33,408 bases of DNA from CAZVWH01 sp964631175 (GTDB lineage Bacteria > Planctomycetota > Phycisphaerae > Sedimentisphaerales > Anaerobacaceae): positions 1-33,408 of the forward strand of contig CAZVWH010000023.1 of assembly GCA_964631175.1 (NCBI GenBank), written 5' to 3'. The notes under the pieces were generated by a model. The model ran no database searches, was not told the origin of the DNA, and was given only the letters and a program-made list of their open reading frames with translations. Every line of letters starts with the position of its first letter. Position 1 is the first letter of the stretch. A program made the translations under genes and the position numbers. Shown in pieces: positions 8,607 to 15,753 of the stretch.

Positions 8607-8630
8607 AACCCCGCAATTTATTGCGGGGTT
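8607..8630. terminator. Bidirectional intrinsic terminator
   Basis: A perfect 10-bp stem (AACCCCGCAA/TTGCGGGGTT) with a TTTA loop at 8617-8620, followed by TCTTCT on the plus strand. It starts five bases after the SDR stop codon. The minus-strand membrane-protein gene has its TAA stop inside the loop (8618-8620), so the same hairpin ends both convergent transcripts. Confidence 0.85.
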
Positions 8631-9562
8631 TCTTCTGCCGCGAGGTTAAATACATCAAATGGCGGGCCATACTGGCGTATGTAGTATAGAGAATAAGAAC
8701 GCTCGAAAACAAACACGGGCAAAAGTATAACAGTACCAATATAAGGTATCAACAAAAGCATACTTACACAGCAAAGGCAGCAGCCGATACAAAAACCGAG
8801 AGCAATAATCACACCAATAGTAATCGCTATTACAATTCTAAAGAGGGCGTAAAGCGCAAAGCGAGCTTTGTTAGCAGAAAGCAGGTTGAGAAATTCCCGC
8901 CAGGCGGTTACACAACGCGTTGTTCGTAAAAACATAATCGGCAGCACAAAATCCGTCGTGAATCTTTTCACCAGCCAAAAAACAATCGCCAGCACAATAA
9001 AGACAAGCCCTGCCGCAACAAGACCCGGTACAGCCCAGACAAACGTCGGCTCGGACAATATTGCAAACAAAGAAAATGCGGCCATAAGACAAGGCAGGCC
9101 AAATGTTACAAAAGCCACCAGTCCCACTACAATTCTAAAAAGAAACAGACTGCCGGCGTGTTCACGGAATTTCGTCCATGGTACTTTGACTTCAGCCTTG
9201 TTTTGAGCTACGCAGTGCAGGAACATAAATCGTCCTCGGCTGCTAAGCCAGGTGAACAGAACCCATAGAACAACTATGACCAACAGGACCATGACGCCCA
9301 CAGGAATAATCCAGAACAGGTTTTCTAAGACAAACTCTTTTGCCTCTTCGGCTGCTTGTCCGAAATCTTTATCCATATGCCACTGAGCCCTGTTACCACC
9401 ACCTCCGCCGCCTCCGGTGCCGAGATAAGCCAGCCACGCGCAAAAGCCTATAACGAACCATTTGCCCAGATCGAACGGCTTGAAAAGGATTGTTTTCACT
9501 CTCTCAAATGCCGGGCCGAGAGGGTCAATTACACTTATTCTTGTTATCTGCTCGGCAGTCAT
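8618..9562 (-). CDS. Uncharacterised multi-pass membrane protein (DUF7544-like)
   Basis: 314-residue integral membrane protein that I recognise only as a conserved hypothetical, possibly DUF7544-like. A cytoplasmic-looking N-terminus (RISVIDPLGPAFERVKTILF, then FDLGKWFVIGFCAWLAYLG) precedes a run of seven glycines. After this come about six hydrophobic segments, roughly at residues 85-107, 135-160, 165-190, 195-215, 225-255 and 260-285. The family start 'P...A..R...ILF.PF....W..LGF' is common in membrane proteins that accompany small phospholipase-D-nuclease-like membrane proteins. No enzyme motif is visible. It lies downstream of, and in the same direction as, the small membrane-protein gene at 9635-9919 (72-base gap), so the two may be co-expressed. 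Confidence 0.7.
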   Translation of the reverse strand: MTAEQITRISVIDPLGPAFERVKTILFKPFDLGKWFVIGFCAWLAYLGTGGGGGGGNRAQWHMDKDFGQAAEEAKEFVLENLFWIIPVGVMVLLVIVVLWVLFTWLSSRGRFMFLHCVAQNKAEVKVPWTKFREHAGSLFLFRIVVGLVAFVTFGLPCLMAAFSLFAILSEPTFVWAVPGLVAAGLVFIVLAIVFWLVKRFTTDFVLPIMFLRTTRCVTAWREFLNLLSANKARFALYALFRIVIAITIGVIIALGFCIGCCLCCVSMLLLIPYIGTVILLPVFVFERSYSLYYIRQYGPPFDVFNLAAEETPQ

Positions 9563-9634
9563 AATAGACCTCCAAGATTAAAAACGCTCAACAGGTACAG
9601 CTAATATACATCGATTCTATTTGTTGATTGTGAC

Positions 9635-9919
9635 TTACGCTTTGGATTTTTCTAACTGTTGTTTTAGTTTACGAAGCTCCTTACAAACCGGCCAGTCGGC
9701 AAAAGCCAGGAAAAAGGCCATAATTATGTTCGCTATTGGCACAAGCATCAATAAACCGAGTGCCCAACTATAACCAGCCTTGGAGAAGATTTTGCAGAAG
9801 ATCAGTACCTTGATGGCGATCGCCACCAGGCTTACGAAAACGATGAACATGATTAACAGCACTATGAACATCGGGGCCATCTCCGGACAATGACGAGAGA
9901 TGCAAATAGGTTCAACCAT
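9635..9919 (-). CDS. Small two-helix membrane protein
   Basis: 94-residue protein with two strong membrane segments (about residues 17-40 and 49-73). The link between them, KIFSKAGYSWALGLLMLVPI, matches the common pattern 'F.KAG..gW..L.P..N' of small uncharacterised membrane proteins. The C-terminus is basic and helical (KELRKLKQQLEKSKA). An AAGGGA ribosome site lies about 8 bases before the ATG, which supports the start. It is probably the first gene of a two-gene unit with 8618-9562. Function unknown. Confidence 0.7.
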   Translation of the reverse strand: MVEPICISRHCPEMAPMFIVLLIMFIVFVSLVAIAIKVLIFCKIFSKAGYSWALGLLMLVPIANIIMAFFLAFADWPVCKELRKLKQQLEKSKA

Positions 9920-10102
9920 ATAATTTCCCTTTCAATTGGTTTAGAAATTAACTTAATCAGTGATACTGCTCTGAACGTTGGGTCTTTAATATAAGGAATC
10001 AGCACCTTCTTACAAGGAAAATTTGATTATGCTTTGTCGAAAAACCGGCAGTCTGCCTTTTCGAGCTCACAAAAATTTTTTGAAAATTTTCATTTTTTTT
10101 TG

Positions 10103-10131
10103 TTGCATGAAGCTTTTGTGATGGATATAGT
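10103..10131 (+). promoter_or_regulatory. Candidate promoter of the GntR-ABC operon
   Basis: TTGCAT at 10103-10108 and TATAGT at 10126-10131 are separated by the ideal 17 bases and lie ~45 bases before the GntR ATG. The predicted start falls inside the candidate operator at 10132-10157. Confidence 0.6.
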
Positions 10132-10157
10132 GTATTATATAAGTAATACAGTAATAC
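10132..10157 (+). promoter_or_regulatory. Candidate GntR (YtrA-type) operator
   Basis: A perfect inverted repeat GTATTA-N6-TAATAC (10132-10149) abuts the predicted -10, and a further TAATAC copy follows 8 bases on (10152-10157). YtrA-subfamily GntR repressors typically bind GT...TA-n-TA...AC palindromes over their own promoter, so autorepression is the natural reading (inference). Confidence 0.55.
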
Positions 10158-10176
10158 AGAATAGGGGTAAAACGAA

Positions 10177-10581
10177 ATGCTACTGGAAATTGACCACCGC
10201 AGCGGACAACCAATTTATCGACAGGTAATCGAGCAGATACGCCAGCAAATTATGGCAGGGCAGTTGGTTGAAGGAGAACAGTTAATATCAGTGCGCGACC
10301 TTGCGGCTCAACTTAACGTTAATCCGATGACAATAAGCAAGGCGTACGCCCTGCTTGAGGTTGAAGGGCTGCTGGAAAGACGGCGAGGAATTGGGCTGTT
10401 TGTAGCAGAGCTGCGTAAGGGACAGAAGGAGCGGGTCAAGGCCAGGCTGCTGGAAGAGATTCTGAGAAAGGCGGCATTGACAGCAGTACAATTTGAAATA
10501 TCTGAGGAAAAGGTAAGCCAAATGCTCGCTAACTTATATAGCAAATATAACTCAAGAACAAGGAGTTACTCTAATGAGTAG
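10177..10581 (+). CDS. GntR-family (YtrA subfamily) transcriptional regulator
   Basis: 134-residue regulator. Residues ~8-78 form the GntR winged helix-turn-helix (PIYRQVIEQIRQQI, then ISVRDLAAQLNVNPMTISKAY and a GLLERRRGIGLFV wing). The short helical C-terminus (~55 residues), without a large ligand-binding domain, is typical of the YtrA subfamily, which controls ABC transporters encoded next to it. AGGGG lies ~10 bases before the ATG. The 3' end overlaps the ABC ATPase start by 8 bases (ATGAGTAG), so the two are translationally coupled. Repression of its own operon through the palindrome at 10132-10157 is inferred. The inducing signal is unknown; relatives respond to cell-wall-active or membrane stress. 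Confidence 0.92.
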   Translation: MLLEIDHRSGQPIYRQVIEQIRQQIMAGQLVEGEQLISVRDLAAQLNVNPMTISKAYALLEVEGLLERRRGIGLFVAELRKGQKERVKARLLEEILRKAALTAVQFEISEEKVSQMLANLYSKYNSRTRSYSNE

Positions 10582-11461
10582 TAAAGACCCAATAGTTCAG
10601 ATGCGCAGGGTCTGCAAAAGATTCGGAAAGACAAAGGCTCTTGACGAGGTTGACCTGCAGATTTATCGAGGCAGAATCATAGGATTACTGGGGGCCAATG
10701 GAGCCGGCAAGAGCACACTGCTTCGACATATCATTGGATTGTACCTGCCGGATGAAGGACATTGTACTACTTTCGGCTGTGAAGCTGGAAAATTAGGGCC
10801 GATGCAGTTGGCGCGGATCGGATATGTTCACCAGGAAGGCGAGCTTCTCGACTGGATGATGGTCAAGCAGCTAGTCCGCTATGTCAGCACATATTATCCC
10901 AATTGGAACAATGAGCTGGAGGAAAGGTATATCGACGACTTCGAAATTTCAACCAAAGCACGTGTCGGGTCCTTATCGCCGGGGCAGCGACAAAGGTTAG
11001 CGATACTGCTGGCAATAGGTTTTGAGCCGGAGCTGCTTATACTGGATGAGCCGGCCTCGACTCTGGACCCGATAGCACGGGCACAATTTCTTGATCTACT
11101 GCTGAAAATTATCCAGGACGAGAACCGCGCTATTATCATTTCGTCGCATATTCTAAGCGATGTAGAGAAGGTTATCGATCATGCAGTAATTATGAAGGAA
11201 GGGCGTATTCTCGTAGATTGCAGCTTTGACCAATTGCAGGAGCGATTCAGCCGGGTGCGTATAAGCTCTTTGAGCGGAGAGCTGCCGGCTGAGCTGCCAT
11301 TTAAAAACGTGGTTAAGTGTCAGCGAAGCAATGGAGAGGCGATACTGACAGTGAAGGATTATTCGCAGGAGCAAATTGAGCAGGCAGCACAAAGTTTGGA
11401 TTGTCAAATCGAAATACAGCCATTGTCGCTGGAAGAGATATACAAAATTGTCGTCAGTTAA
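10574..11461 (+). CDS. ABC transporter ATP-binding protein
   Basis: 295-residue ABC ATPase. Walker A GANGAGKST is at residues 40-48, the Q-loop at Q87 (VHQEGELLDWMM) and the signature LSPGQ at 134-138. Walker B LLILDE (154-159) is followed by the D-loop STLDP, and the switch His is H192. The C-terminal ~80 residues form the accessory domain common in drug, bacteriocin and Ytr-type exporters. The gene overlaps the GntR gene by 8 bases, and the permease follows after 14 bases, forming one operon. It energises export or a mechanosensory function together with the permease; the substrate is not readable. Confidence 0.93.
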   Translation: MSSKDPIVQMRRVCKRFGKTKALDEVDLQIYRGRIIGLLGANGAGKSTLLRHIIGLYLPDEGHCTTFGCEAGKLGPMQLARIGYVHQEGELLDWMMVKQLVRYVSTYYPNWNNELEERYIDDFEISTKARVGSLSPGQRQRLAILLAIGFEPELLILDEPASTLDPIARAQFLDLLLKIIQDENRAIIISSHILSDVEKVIDHAVIMKEGRILVDCSFDQLQERFSRVRISSLSGELPAELPFKNVVKCQRSNGEAILTVKDYSQEQIEQAAQSLDCQIEIQPLSLEEIYKIVVS

Positions 11462-11475
11462 AAAGGTTGTAAAAG

Positions 11476-12870
11476 ATGAATATTTTAACTGCTAATTTGA
11501 GGCATCTTTATCAACGCCGGGGTCTTTGGCTGTTTTATGCATTCCTGGGATTACTCGTGCTTTTAAGTATCATGGCGGCTTTGGGCAATCCCAGAGCAGG
11601 TAAAGGACAATTCATATGGTTTATTGCGATAGCATTTCTAATTGGGTTTATCACAGTGGCGTTGGCAATAGATGTCCTGACTAAGCCTTTTTCTTATTGT
11701 TTGCCTGGTCACCGAAAAACCGTAAGAAGACTTATATTCTGGATAGGGATAGTGATTAGCTTCTTAGGGTCGCTTCCTTTTCTTGCTTATCCTGGTCTGC
11801 TCTCGTGGGAACCGTTTCTGATGCTTTGCTCAGCATTTTGTGCAAATTTGATTTTCTATTGGCTAGGGGTAGGGCTTGCTTTTATCAACAGAAACGCGGC
11901 TGCTGCCATAGGATACTTATGCTTTGCCGGGTTTGCAGGCATATTCTTTGACCTGCATATAACCTCGGAAAGTGCCATTGTACTATGTCCTGTAGCAGTT
12001 ATCTGCGTCGGGCTTTTGACCAGTATTGTTGCATGGTTTCGGTTGGGCTATGAAGGGCTGGCCCGGCGATATTGTGATGTGCTGTGGGTCAGTTTATTCG
12101 ATGCCTGGAATCGCGACAAATTACAAAGATATCGTAAGACAAGGGCAGCCATTAAATGGGACAAAAAACTCAAAACACATCCGAATCCGTGGGTGGAGAG
12201 ATTCTTTCTGGGCCGTATGCAAAAATATGAATTCTTTCGGACAGGACGATATATATGGGGCGGATTATACACCACATTTGGAGTTGCGATATCGCAGTGG
12301 AAGGGAGCTTTGTCAGGTGTGTTTGTGGCTTTACCGGTGGTTTGCTTTTTGGGTTATATGGGGCCTGGGGCAGTAGTTGTGTTCTACATTGTGCCTGTCT
12401 CTATGGTAGCGTATGTACGGTTACCTGTTTACTCAAGCATGCTGGTCTGGGGTGGACGAAATGAAAGATTCTTTACGGTAATGATACTGGCCGCTACGAC
12501 TTCGGTCCTGATTACCGCGCTGGTAACCATCATAGCAGCTTTTTCTTTGCCATTAGCAGCAATTATGCCGGATATTACATTGCGTGGCGGCACATTTACC
12601 TTTCATGCTATATATATAAAACTTTGTTTTGTTCCTTTGCTTATGATACCAATTGTTTTTACTATTCAGTTGTTCTTTTTCAAAAAGCCATATTTTGTGA
12701 TAGTAACAATTATGTTGCTATTCATGCTGCTCTTTACAGGAGGTTCCCTGCTAAAAGCATTAAGTACGATGATTGACCCAATTTATCTTGTAGTAGGTCT
12801 GCTGGTTTTGAGCTGGATTATCTTCGTGGCGGTTTTGTATTACATCTGTAAACGACGGTGCCTGGTTTAG
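11476..12870 (+). CDS. ABC transporter permease (ABC-2-like), YtrA-regulated operon
   Basis: 464-residue integral membrane protein with about ten to twelve hydrophobic helices. There are two clusters (about residues 15-190 and 265-460), separated by a basic soluble segment (AWNRDKLQRYRKTRAAIKWD, about 213-232). No sequence motif names a substrate. It is assigned as the permease from topology and from its place 14 bases after the ATPase gene. AAAAGGTTG gives only a weak ribosome site, so coupling to the upstream gene is likely. It ends 26 bases before the convergent protease gene. Confidence 0.82.
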   Translation: MNILTANLRHLYQRRGLWLFYAFLGLLVLLSIMAALGNPRAGKGQFIWFIAIAFLIGFITVALAIDVLTKPFSYCLPGHRKTVRRLIFWIGIVISFLGSLPFLAYPGLLSWEPFLMLCSAFCANLIFYWLGVGLAFINRNAAAAIGYLCFAGFAGIFFDLHITSESAIVLCPVAVICVGLLTSIVAWFRLGYEGLARRYCDVLWVSLFDAWNRDKLQRYRKTRAAIKWDKKLKTHPNPWVERFFLGRMQKYEFFRTGRYIWGGLYTTFGVAISQWKGALSGVFVALPVVCFLGYMGPGAVVVFYIVPVSMVAYVRLPVYSSMLVWGGRNERFFTVMILAATTSVLITALVTIIAAFSLPLAAIMPDITLRGGTFTFHAIYIKLCFVPLLMIPIVFTIQLFFFKKPYFVIVTIMLLFMLLFTGGSLLKALSTMIDPIYLVVGLLVLSWIIFVAVLYYICKRRCLV

Positions 12871-12896
12871 TGTTATCATTGTTCTAAAACGGACCT

Positions 12897-13373
12897 TTAC
12901 TCAGGCACTTCATTTAAGATTAGTTCTATAACTTTTGGCACTATCTTTGCCATCTTTTCGGTAAGCTCGGTTCCACAGTTTATATCTTCGGGCTTTACGC
13001 CAAATATAACAACTTCCTCGGGGGCACAGTTAAGCTGTTTTGCCATTAAGAGCGTTTCGATGAGCCCAAACTCGTGCAGGGAAATGCCCTGATGAAGGTT
13101 CTTAGTCAAATCTGCTGCGGTCATGCGTAAGATTGAACCCGGCTCCACATCAGCTTGAACTGCATCTATAACAATTACTTTTTGGCGGTCGCATATAAAA
13201 TCGATAAGGTCGGCCCCCGCCGTGCCGCCATCCAGCAGCTCAAGAAAGCTCGGCAGCTCTATCTTTTGGAGTTCCTTAATCACGTGTGGCCCAAAGCCTT
13301 CATCCCGCAGCAGGATATTGCCAATCCCCAAAACCAGCACTGGACAACGTTTTCGTTGAGATGCCTTAGTCAT
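12897..13373 (-). CDS. HycI/HybD-family hydrogenase maturation protease
   Basis: 158-residue peptidase of family M52. These enzymes clip the C-terminus of the [NiFe]-hydrogenase large subunit once nickel is in place. The metal-binding set fits: E25 in GIGNILLRDEGFG, D70 in VIVIDAVQ and H100 in SLHEFGL (HybD uses Glu16, Asp62 and His93). The GGTAG segment is also conserved. There are no hydrogenase structural or hyp genes in the window, so the substrate lies elsewhere or the protein acts on another target. The start is an ATG with no obvious ribosome site. It may share a transcript with the gene upstream on the minus strand (13476-14165). Confidence 0.9.
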   Translation of the reverse strand: MTKASQRKRCPVLVLGIGNILLRDEGFGPHVIKELQKIELPSFLELLDGGTAGADLIDFICDRQKVIVIDAVQADVEPGSILRMTAADLTKNLHQGISLHEFGLIETLLMAKQLNCAPEEVVIFGVKPEDINCGTELTEKMAKIVPKVIELILNEVPE

Positions 13374-13475
13374 CTTTGTATCTTAACCCGCGCTCGGTTG
13401 AATTTCAACCACCAACGGGTCGGCCTTACAGCCGCGTAGTACCATGTGCACCGAGCAGACCATTTGAATAACGGC

Positions 13476-14165
13476 TTAAAAAGTCTCGCTGTCGAGAGTG
13501 TGAGGTAGTTTTTCGAGTGGGCAGCCGGTGCATCGTGCCCTCGGCCTACAAAATTCTTTGCCGACTTTTACCAGTAGTGCATGGTACTCATTGAAATGTT
13601 GGATATTCTCGGGAAGATTTGACTGAAAAACTTCTCGCAATTGCTCGTAATCAGCACCCGGCTCGATTAGTCCGTGCCGAATGGCGACTCTCGCGGTGTA
13701 TGCGTCCACAACAAAGATAGGTCTATCAAAAGCATAAAGCAGGATCGAGTCGGCGGTTTCACGACCGACGCCTTTTATTCCTAAAAGCTCGGCTCGTAAT
13801 CGTTCGGTATCAAGGTTTTGAAGATTTGACAACCTGCCGTCATAATTCTCAAAGAGCCAGTTTAAGAAACTTTTGAGCCGTTTTGCTTTTATATTGTAAT
13901 AGCCGGCTGGTCGGATAAGCTCAGCGAGCCGCGGCAGGTCCAAGTGATATAGTTTTTCGGGGATTAGACAGCCAGCGGATTTTAGGTTCGCTATTGCTTT
14001 TTCAACATTAGTCCAGTTAGTATTCTGGGTCAGGATGGCTCCGACGATTATCTCAAATTGAGTCTCGCCGGGCCACCAATGCTGAGGACCAAATCGTTCA
14101 AAAAGTAATTGGTAAATCTCGTTCAGTGTCTTTTCTCTCACATCTATCTTATCGGCACGCCTCAA
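13476..14165 (-). CDS. Endonuclease III-related HhH-GPD DNA glycosylase (MagIII/MIG-like)
   Basis: 229-residue base-excision repair glycosylase. The helix-hairpin-helix is LLGIKGVGRETADSIL (about 128-142) and the catalytic aspartate is D154 (FVVDAYTARV). True Nth enzymes have Lys after GVGR; here it is Glu (E136), as in MagIII-like 'endonuclease III-related' proteins, which suggests a monofunctional glycosylase without AP-lyase activity. Only three cysteines of the usual four-Cys iron-sulphur motif are present near the end (C206, C212, C215), so the cluster may be absent or altered. The start shown is TTG; a GTG eight codons later is equally plausible, and neither has a good ribosome site. 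The substrate base is not readable. Confidence 0.85.
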   Translation of the reverse strand: MRRADKIDVREKTLNEIYQLLFERFGPQHWWPGETQFEIIVGAILTQNTNWTNVEKAIANLKSAGCLIPEKLYHLDLPRLAELIRPAGYYNIKAKRLKSFLNWLFENYDGRLSNLQNLDTERLRAELLGIKGVGRETADSILLYAFDRPIFVVDAYTARVAIRHGLIEPGADYEQLREVFQSNLPENIQHFNEYHALLVKVGKEFCRPRARCTGCPLEKLPHTLDSETF

Positions 14166-14185
14166 GCCGGACTAACTCGTGCTAC

Positions 14186-14206
14186 GTAGCGAAGGAGCTT
14201 CGCTAC
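14186..14206. repeat. Perfect hairpin between glycosylase and DUF6807 genes
   Basis: A 9-bp perfect stem (GTAGCGAAG/CTTCGCTAC) with a GAG loop, in a 122-base spacer. A second short hairpin (GTTAC...GGTAAC) lies at about 14262-14279. Both follow the stop of the DUF6807 gene in the reverse orientation sense, so they may end its minus-strand transcript, but no T-run follows. The first looks like a dispersed palindromic repeat. Confidence 0.5.
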
Positions 14207-14287
14207 TAAGGGGCAAGCCGCCCTACTGCCTAACTGCTTACCGCTCTCACGGTCGCGGCTCTGTTACGTTCGCCGGTAACATCGAAT

Positions 14288-15577
14288 CTATGGCGTTATC
14301 TTTTCCAGCTTGACCGTTGGCGGCTCAGCGTAGTCGTGCCATAAGCGTTCGGCATCATCAACTTCGATTGTGCCTTCGTGCACGTAAAGCCGATACTGGA
14401 AAATAAAATCTTTGCCCGGCTCCATCTCCCAATCGCCCGCCGGAGAAGGCGTAAAACTAAAGAAAACATTACTCTCGAAATCAGGCCAAATACGCATAGG
14501 TTCGGGGTGCCGGAAGTTCTGCGGGTGACTGAAATGCGTGATACCGGCCCACTTGCCTTTTATGGCTCCGGCAGTATCACACCAGCGCGCCCGTGTACCG
14601 TTGCCGTCCTTGCGAGTTTTTCCTTCACTGGTCAGATACTTGGCGTTTTCGCCTTTCCACTCACGGGCGGCGCGATAGCCGAATCCGCCATATCGATATT
14701 GCTCTTGAATCAGAGGCTTATCAGCAACGCAGCGTTGAGTGGACTTGAAATCAATCAGCCAATATCCCTTCTCAGGTCCACCAACATTATACACACGAAC
14801 ATCCCAGACCTCCCTAAGTATTACTTTTTCTCCCGCCGAAGTCTTACGGGCAATGTGCTCGTGCTCAGCGGAAAAGCCTCCGTAAACAGGTCCCTCAGTC
14901 GTCGAAAGATACTTTGTAAACTGCACCGTCCCAGTACCGTCGCCAAGGTTCCAGAAATCAACGTGCTTACCTTCATACAGCGTGCGCGTCCAGGGCATCC
15001 AAATCCCCATGTGATGTAGATGGTCCGGCGGATGGATATCGGTCAGCACCGCACCGGCTGGTGACCAGAGTGGATGAATGAAGCCGCTACGGTCGTATAA
15101 GGGCCTGCGTACTTCCGGCACTTTTCCCATGTCTTTCGGAGCCGGCACAATACCATGATTATATTGCAGGATTTTTGCGTCACCTTGCTGGAGCACCAGC
15201 GTCTTATCATTCTTTACCGCTTTGATAAGGGATGCTTCTTCCGGCTCAGCCTTGACAAGCTCATAAATACGCTTGTCCCCTTTATCTGTCGTGCCGGAAA
15301 GAACCCACCAAAGTTTTGCAGGCTCCGGCTCAACTTGTGCAGGGACAATTACACGCTCGGAACTCTTGACCTCTATCAGCATTAGCCGGCTCTGAGCAGG
15401 GTCTTGAACTATTCCCTCGAGTGCTACCGATACCGGTATATCGATTCGGCTGTATTCTCCTGCCTCGACAGTGATTTTCGCCAGCGGTTCGACAGGGCTA
15501 ACAGCTTCAGTAACTATAGCAGCGCCGAAAACGAGGATAAATGTCATAATAATAAGGCTTGTTTTACAACTTTTCAT
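14288..15577 (-). CDS. Secreted DUF6807 (PmoA-like) protein
   Basis: 429-residue exported protein with a clear signal peptide (TSLIIMTFILVFGAAIVTEA, cleavage about residue 25). An N-terminal ~100-residue beta-rich part (AGEYSRIDIPVSVAL...) precedes the DUF6807 domain. That domain has RPLYDRSGFIHPLWSPAGAVLTD cut by Pro/Gly turns and the hallmark DHLHHMGIWMPWT (about 183-195), followed by W-rich strands and a C-terminal ...YRLYVHEGTIEVDDAERLW. The family is abundant in Planctomycetota and Bacteroidota and is often named 'PmoA', but it has no proven methane-oxygenase role. A carbohydrate-related function is usually suspected from gene neighbourhoods. A SD-like GGGAG lies ~8 bases upstream of the ATG. 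Confidence 0.85.
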   Translation of the reverse strand: MKSCKTSLIIMTFILVFGAAIVTEAVSPVEPLAKITVEAGEYSRIDIPVSVALEGIVQDPAQSRLMLIEVKSSERVIVPAQVEPEPAKLWWVLSGTTDKGDKRIYELVKAEPEEASLIKAVKNDKTLVLQQGDAKILQYNHGIVPAPKDMGKVPEVRRPLYDRSGFIHPLWSPAGAVLTDIHPPDHLHHMGIWMPWTRTLYEGKHVDFWNLGDGTGTVQFTKYLSTTEGPVYGGFSAEHEHIARKTSAGEKVILREVWDVRVYNVGGPEKGYWLIDFKSTQRCVADKPLIQEQYRYGGFGYRAAREWKGENAKYLTSEGKTRKDGNGTRARWCDTAGAIKGKWAGITHFSHPQNFRHPEPMRIWPDFESNVFFSFTPSPAGDWEMEPGKDFIFQYRLYVHEGTIEVDDAERLWHDYAEPPTVKLEKITP

Positions 15578-15630
15578 TTTAGGCTCCCTTTCAAATTAAA
15601 CTATTCTGAATAAGTGAGCTAAACTTTGGT

Positions 15631-15745
15631 CCATTCTCCGTAGTACTCCGAAGGATGAAAGTTCCTAAAGTGCTGCCGTAAGGCATCCTGTGGACTAAAA
15701 TTATAACTTTACACTTTAGGCACTTTAGCTCACTTTAGACACTCA
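15631..15745. repeat. Dispersed palindrome plus shared 20-base block, copy A
   Basis: The spacer between the DUF6807 and RtcB genes holds three parts. First, CCATTCTCCGTAGT followed by ACTCCGAAGGATGAA (15631-15659), which are reverse-complement-like arms of the palindrome also seen at 25419-25480. Second, GCCGTAAGGCATCCTGTGGA (15675-15694), found with one change at 25550-25569. Third, degenerate tandem CACTTTAG words (about 15709-15745). The same first two modules occur together in copy B, so this is a composite repeat family. Confidence 0.65.
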
Positions 15746-15753
15746 TGGATTGC

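Noticed and set aside
10034..10228. Open frame across the GntR promoter
   Set aside because: It spans the predicted promoter and operator and overlaps the true GntR start in another frame; its product has no recognisable features.
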